Shown here: one piece after another, positions 6,448 through 8,117 of the stretch
Layout: the number at the start of each line of letters is the position of its first letter
Numbering within the stretch: position 1 is the stretch's first letter
Source of the DNA: Candidatus Sumerlaeota bacterium
GTDB lineage: Bacteria; Sumerlaeota; Sumerlaeia; JADFCT01
Assembly (NCBI GenBank): GCA_017161665.1
Contig: JADFCT010000168.1
Location: 1-8,117, forward strand
DNA length: 8,117 bases
Direction of reading: 5' to 3'
Notes under the pieces: generated by a model
What the model was told of the DNA's origin: nothing
Seen by the model: the letters and a program-made list of their open reading frames with translations, nothing else
Database searches by the model: none
Position numbers and translations under genes: made by a program

Positions 6448-7448
6448 TCCGATTCGCCAATCGCCTCGCCTACAAGGGGCCAGCCGTCATCCGACCACGT
6501 CAAGGGGCGAACCTGAAGGGTGGGAGTTCCCCGCCGTCGCCCGTCATAAAAATGATGAACCAGCCAGTCTTTTCCATCATCACCCAACAGAACAGCATTA
6601 TGGCCCGGCCCATGGACGGGCGCTCGGGATTCCAACAGAATGGTCCCGCCGCCTTCCAACAAGCTTTTATCCGATTGGTCCATGTACGGTCCAAGGATGG
6701 ACCGTGAACGCCCGACGGCAATATGATATGTGCTGTTGACGCCACGGGCGCAAAAGCCGAAGGAAACGAAAAGGGTGTAGTAGCCGTTTTTTCGCACAAT
6801 GAAAGGCGCTTCCACATCATGTGGCGGTTTGGGAACATAAGCCAGACGATGGCGTTGGGGCGGAGACTCCCGTGGCTTGCCGGTTTCCGAATCCAGCGGC
6901 GTCAGGTAAATCCCCGTCCAGAAGGATCCATAGACGATCCAAAGATCGCCTTTCTCGTCGGCAATGATGTTGGGATCGATCGCGTTGAAGTTATCGTTCG
7001 CTTCACTGCGAATCACGATGCCCTTGTCCTGCCACTGATATGCGGGGTCGGCGGGGTCCAGTGTCCGATTGGTGGCCAGGGCAATGAAGGAGGTGTTTTT
7101 GCCGAAGCGGGATCCGCTGTAATAGAGACGGTATTCCCCATTATGAAACGAGATATCCGGCGCCCATAAATTGCGAATGCCGGGCACGGCTTCGGCCATC
7201 CATTCCGGAAAGGCTTCGGGAAAAACCGCTTCCTGCTTTTCCCAGTGGATCAGATCCCGGGATCGGCGGGATTCGATACCTCGATCCCGGATACCGGTGC
7301 TGTAGAGGTAATAGATGTCGCCGCTGCGAATCAGACATGGGTCATGAACCTGTCGAACCGAACCGCTTCCCACGGCGTCATTGGCCTGGTAGGCGCCAGC
7401 CGTCAGACAGATGGTGACTCCAGCAATCATTCCGATCAGACATCGCAT
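6444..7448 (-). CDS. Secreted endo-alpha-1,5-L-arabinanase-like GH43 enzyme
   Basis: 334 aa from the chosen start. Signal peptide MRCLIGMIAGVTICLTAG followed by AYQA, so exported. One five-bladed beta-propeller GH43 domain covers nearly all of the mature protein, the usual size for arabinanases, which hydrolyse internal alpha-1,5 links of the arabinan side chains of pectin. The catalytic set is visible: VHDPCLI with Asp36 (base), NAIDPNI with Asp158 (pKa modulator) and VEAPFIV with Glu213 (acid). Also seen are NLWAPDIS (93-100) and VHGPGHNAV (278-286), whose His283 matches the conserved metal-site His of this group. The frame is open up to an ATG at 7532, but AGGAG (7456-7460) lies 7 nt before the ATG at 7448 and a signal peptide starts exactly there. 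It is first in the unit and shares an ATGA overlap with the tandem GH43 gene. Endo action is inferred from similarity by eye; other GH43 activities remain possible. Confidence 0.9.
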   Translation of the reverse strand: MRCLIGMIAGVTICLTAGAYQANDAVGSGSVRQVHDPCLIRSGDIYYLYSTGIRDRGIESRRSRDLIHWEKQEAVFPEAFPEWMAEAVPGIRNLWAPDISFHNGEYRLYYSGSRFGKNTSFIALATNRTLDPADPAYQWQDKGIVIRSEANDNFNAIDPNIIADEKGDLWIVYGSFWTGIYLTPLDSETGKPRESPPQRHRLAYVPKPPHDVEAPFIVRKNGYYTLFVSFGFCARGVNSTYHIAVGRSRSILGPYMDQSDKSLLEGGGTILLESRAPVHGPGHNAVLLGDDGKDWLVHHFYDGRRRGTPTLQVRPLTWSDDGWPLVGEAIGESE

Positions 7449-7518
7449 GGATCGACTCCTCAGAGAGCGCTCCGCTCCCGTTGCCTTGGATTTTTCATTG
7501 AACCGCCCGATCGATCCA
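7448..7518. repeat. 8-bp inverted repeat spanning the arabinanase leader
   Basis: TGGATCGA (7448-7455) and TCGATCCA (7511-7518) are perfect complements whose centres are 63 bp apart. One arm covers the spacer between ribosome binding site and start codon, plus the first base of the ATG; the other lies beside the predicted -10 of the minus promoter. A third segment, CTTGGAT (7485-7491), can pair with ATCCAAG (7514-7520), so the two pairings exclude each other. These could be operator half-sites, a leader structure or chance. Confidence 0.4.
7456..7460 (-). promoter_or_regulatory. Ribosome binding site fixing the arabinanase start
   Basis: AGGAG on the minus strand with a 7-nt spacer to the ATG at 7448-7446. 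It rules against the upstream in-frame ATG at 7532, which would place the coding start inside the promoter region and ahead of the signal peptide. Confidence 0.75.
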
Positions 7519-7526
7519 AGTATCCT
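7498..7526 (+). promoter_or_regulatory. Possible sigma70 promoter for the polysaccharide deacetylase
   Basis: TTGAAC (7498-7503), a 17-nt spacer, then TATCCT (7521-7526). Each hexamer matches four of six consensus positions, so support is moderate. The start would be near 7533, giving a leader of about 45 nt. Its -10 overlaps the -10 of the opposing arabinanase promoter. Confidence 0.4.
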
Positions 7527-7548
7527 GGCCATCCTTTACACGTGTCAA
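7519..7548 (-). promoter_or_regulatory. Sigma70 promoter for the arabinanase / tandem GH43 pair
   Basis: On the minus strand, a perfect TTGACA -35 (7543-7548), an 18-nt spacer, then GATACT (7519-7524, four of six matches). The predicted start near 7512 leaves a leader of about 63 nt. The palindrome ACACGTGT (7538-7545) overlaps the -35 box, which is a plausible position for a repressor operator. Confidence 0.6.
7538..7545. promoter_or_regulatory. Palindrome overlapping the arabinanase -35 box, candidate operator
   Basis: ACACGTGT is a perfect 8-bp palindrome sharing three bases with the -35 hexamer of the minus promoter. A second palindrome, GATCGATC (7509-7516), lies near the predicted minus-strand start. 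Positions suit a transcription factor, but no regulator is encoded in the window and no known operator consensus is matched. Confidence 0.35.
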
Positions 7549-7577
7549 GAACTTTCATCCAGGAGAAATCCACCCCC

Positions 7578-8117
7578 ATGAACGACAATCAATCCTTCTG
7601 GCCCAATCGAAAGAAAGGCGCCGGACACCTTCAAAGACTCTGCAAAGCCGCCTCTTGTGCCGCAGTTTTGTTCGGTCTTAGTTTTTCCGCTTGGGCCGAA
7701 TCGGAGAAGGAACGCGTGGTCGTTCTGACCTTTGACGACGCCGTGCTCAGTCACTATACCTTTGTCGCTCCCCTGTTGAAGGAATACGGCTTCGGCGCGA
7801 CGTTCTTCATCAGCGAGCATCCCAATCCCGCCTTTGCCGAGCATAAGGACCTGTACATGACCTGGGAACAGATTGAATCTCTCAGTGAAATGGGATTTGA
7901 AATCGGCAATCACACACAGACTCATGCCCATGTCAATAAAATCCGTCCGGACCAACAGCGTGAAGAATTAGCCTATATCGAAAAACAGTGCGCCGAACGG
8001 GGCATTCCCAAACCGACCTCTTTTGCCTACCCCGGCTACGACACCCACCCATCCGCCCTGCAAACTCTCAAGCAAATGGGATATCGCTTTGCCCGCGCTG
8101 GGGGGAGTCGGCCTTAT
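7578..8117 (+). CDS. Secreted polysaccharide deacetylase, NodB/CE4 type (3' end outside window)
   Basis: 180 codons are visible and the frame is open at the right edge. The N-terminus is basic (NRKKGAGHLQR) and then hydrophobic (AASCAAVLFGLSFSAWA, 24-40), with likely cleavage after AWA, so it is exported. The NodB homology domain starts at once: VVVLTFDD (47-54; Asp53 and Asp54 are the base and metal ligand positions), GATFFISEH (73-81), GNHTQTHAHV (110-119) with metal ligands His112 and His116, and FAYPGY (149-154). Enzymes of this metal-dependent family remove N- or O-acetyl groups from chitin, peptidoglycan, xylan and other glycans; the substrate cannot be told here. AGGAG (7561-7565) lies 12 nt before the ATG, a rather long spacing. 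It is transcribed away from the arabinanase. Acetylated pectin or hemicellulose would fit the context, but that is inference. Confidence 0.88.
   Translation, partial: MNDNQSFWPNRKKGAGHLQRLCKAASCAAVLFGLSFSAWAESEKERVVVLTFDDAVLSHYTFVAPLLKEYGFGATFFISEHPNPAFAEHKDLYMTWEQIESLSEMGFEIGNHTQTHAHVNKIRPDQQREELAYIEKQCAERGIPKPTSFAYPGYDTHPSALQTLKQMGYRFARAGGSRPY

Noticed and set aside
7449..7532. Upstream extension of the arabinanase to an ATG at 7532
   Set aside because: It would run through the likely promoter and put 28 charged residues before a standard signal peptide, while AGGAG lies 7 nt before the ATG at 7448.
7545..7955. Minus-strand frame of 136 codons opposite the deacetylase
   Set aside because: The plus strand here encodes a signal peptide and the NodB motifs TFDD and HTQTH. 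The antisense frame has no supporting features.

Overview
The window is a stretch of carbohydrate-degradation genes from what looks like a Gram-negative bacterium. Moderate G+C, several secreted glycoside hydrolases with Sec-type signal peptides, AGGAG-type ribosome binding sites and sigma70-like promoters would suit an uncultured polysaccharide degrader such as a member of the Planctomycetota/Verrucomicrobiota group or a nearby phylum. No marker gene is present, so this placement is inference only.

Layout. (1) At the right edge on the plus strand is the 5' part of a secreted polysaccharide deacetylase (7578 to the end). (2) A 129-bp divergent intergenic region (7449-7577) holds apparently overlapping promoters and several short palindromes. 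(3) Leaving it on the minus strand is an ATGA-overlapped pair: a secreted endo-arabinanase-like GH43 enzyme (7448-6444) and a secreted protein with two GH43 modules in tandem (6447-4462). (4) A 233-bp gap (4229-4461) carries a near-consensus promoter and a leader hairpin. (5) A second minus-strand unit follows: a 70-aa protein with an Arg-rich R(S/D)GxERR repeat (4228-4016), a DUF4432 aldose-1-epimerase-like protein (3939-2866), an Old Yellow Enzyme family flavin oxidoreductase (2823-1720), and a large secreted clan GH-A-like hydrolase (1706 to the left edge, incomplete).

How they may work together. The two GH43 genes look like an arabinan (pectin side chain) module: an endo-enzyme cuts the chain and an exo-acting arabinofuranosidase trims the ends, both outside the cytoplasm. 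The second unit mixes another secreted hydrolase with two proteins lacking signal peptides, a mutarotase-like sugar binder and an ene-reductase-type flavoenzyme. This suggests that a liberated, perhaps unusual, sugar or conjugate is processed in the cytoplasm. No transporter, SusC/SusD pair or regulator is visible. No insertion sequences, CRISPR arrays, tRNA or rRNA genes were seen. No stretch over 300 bp lacks a gene.
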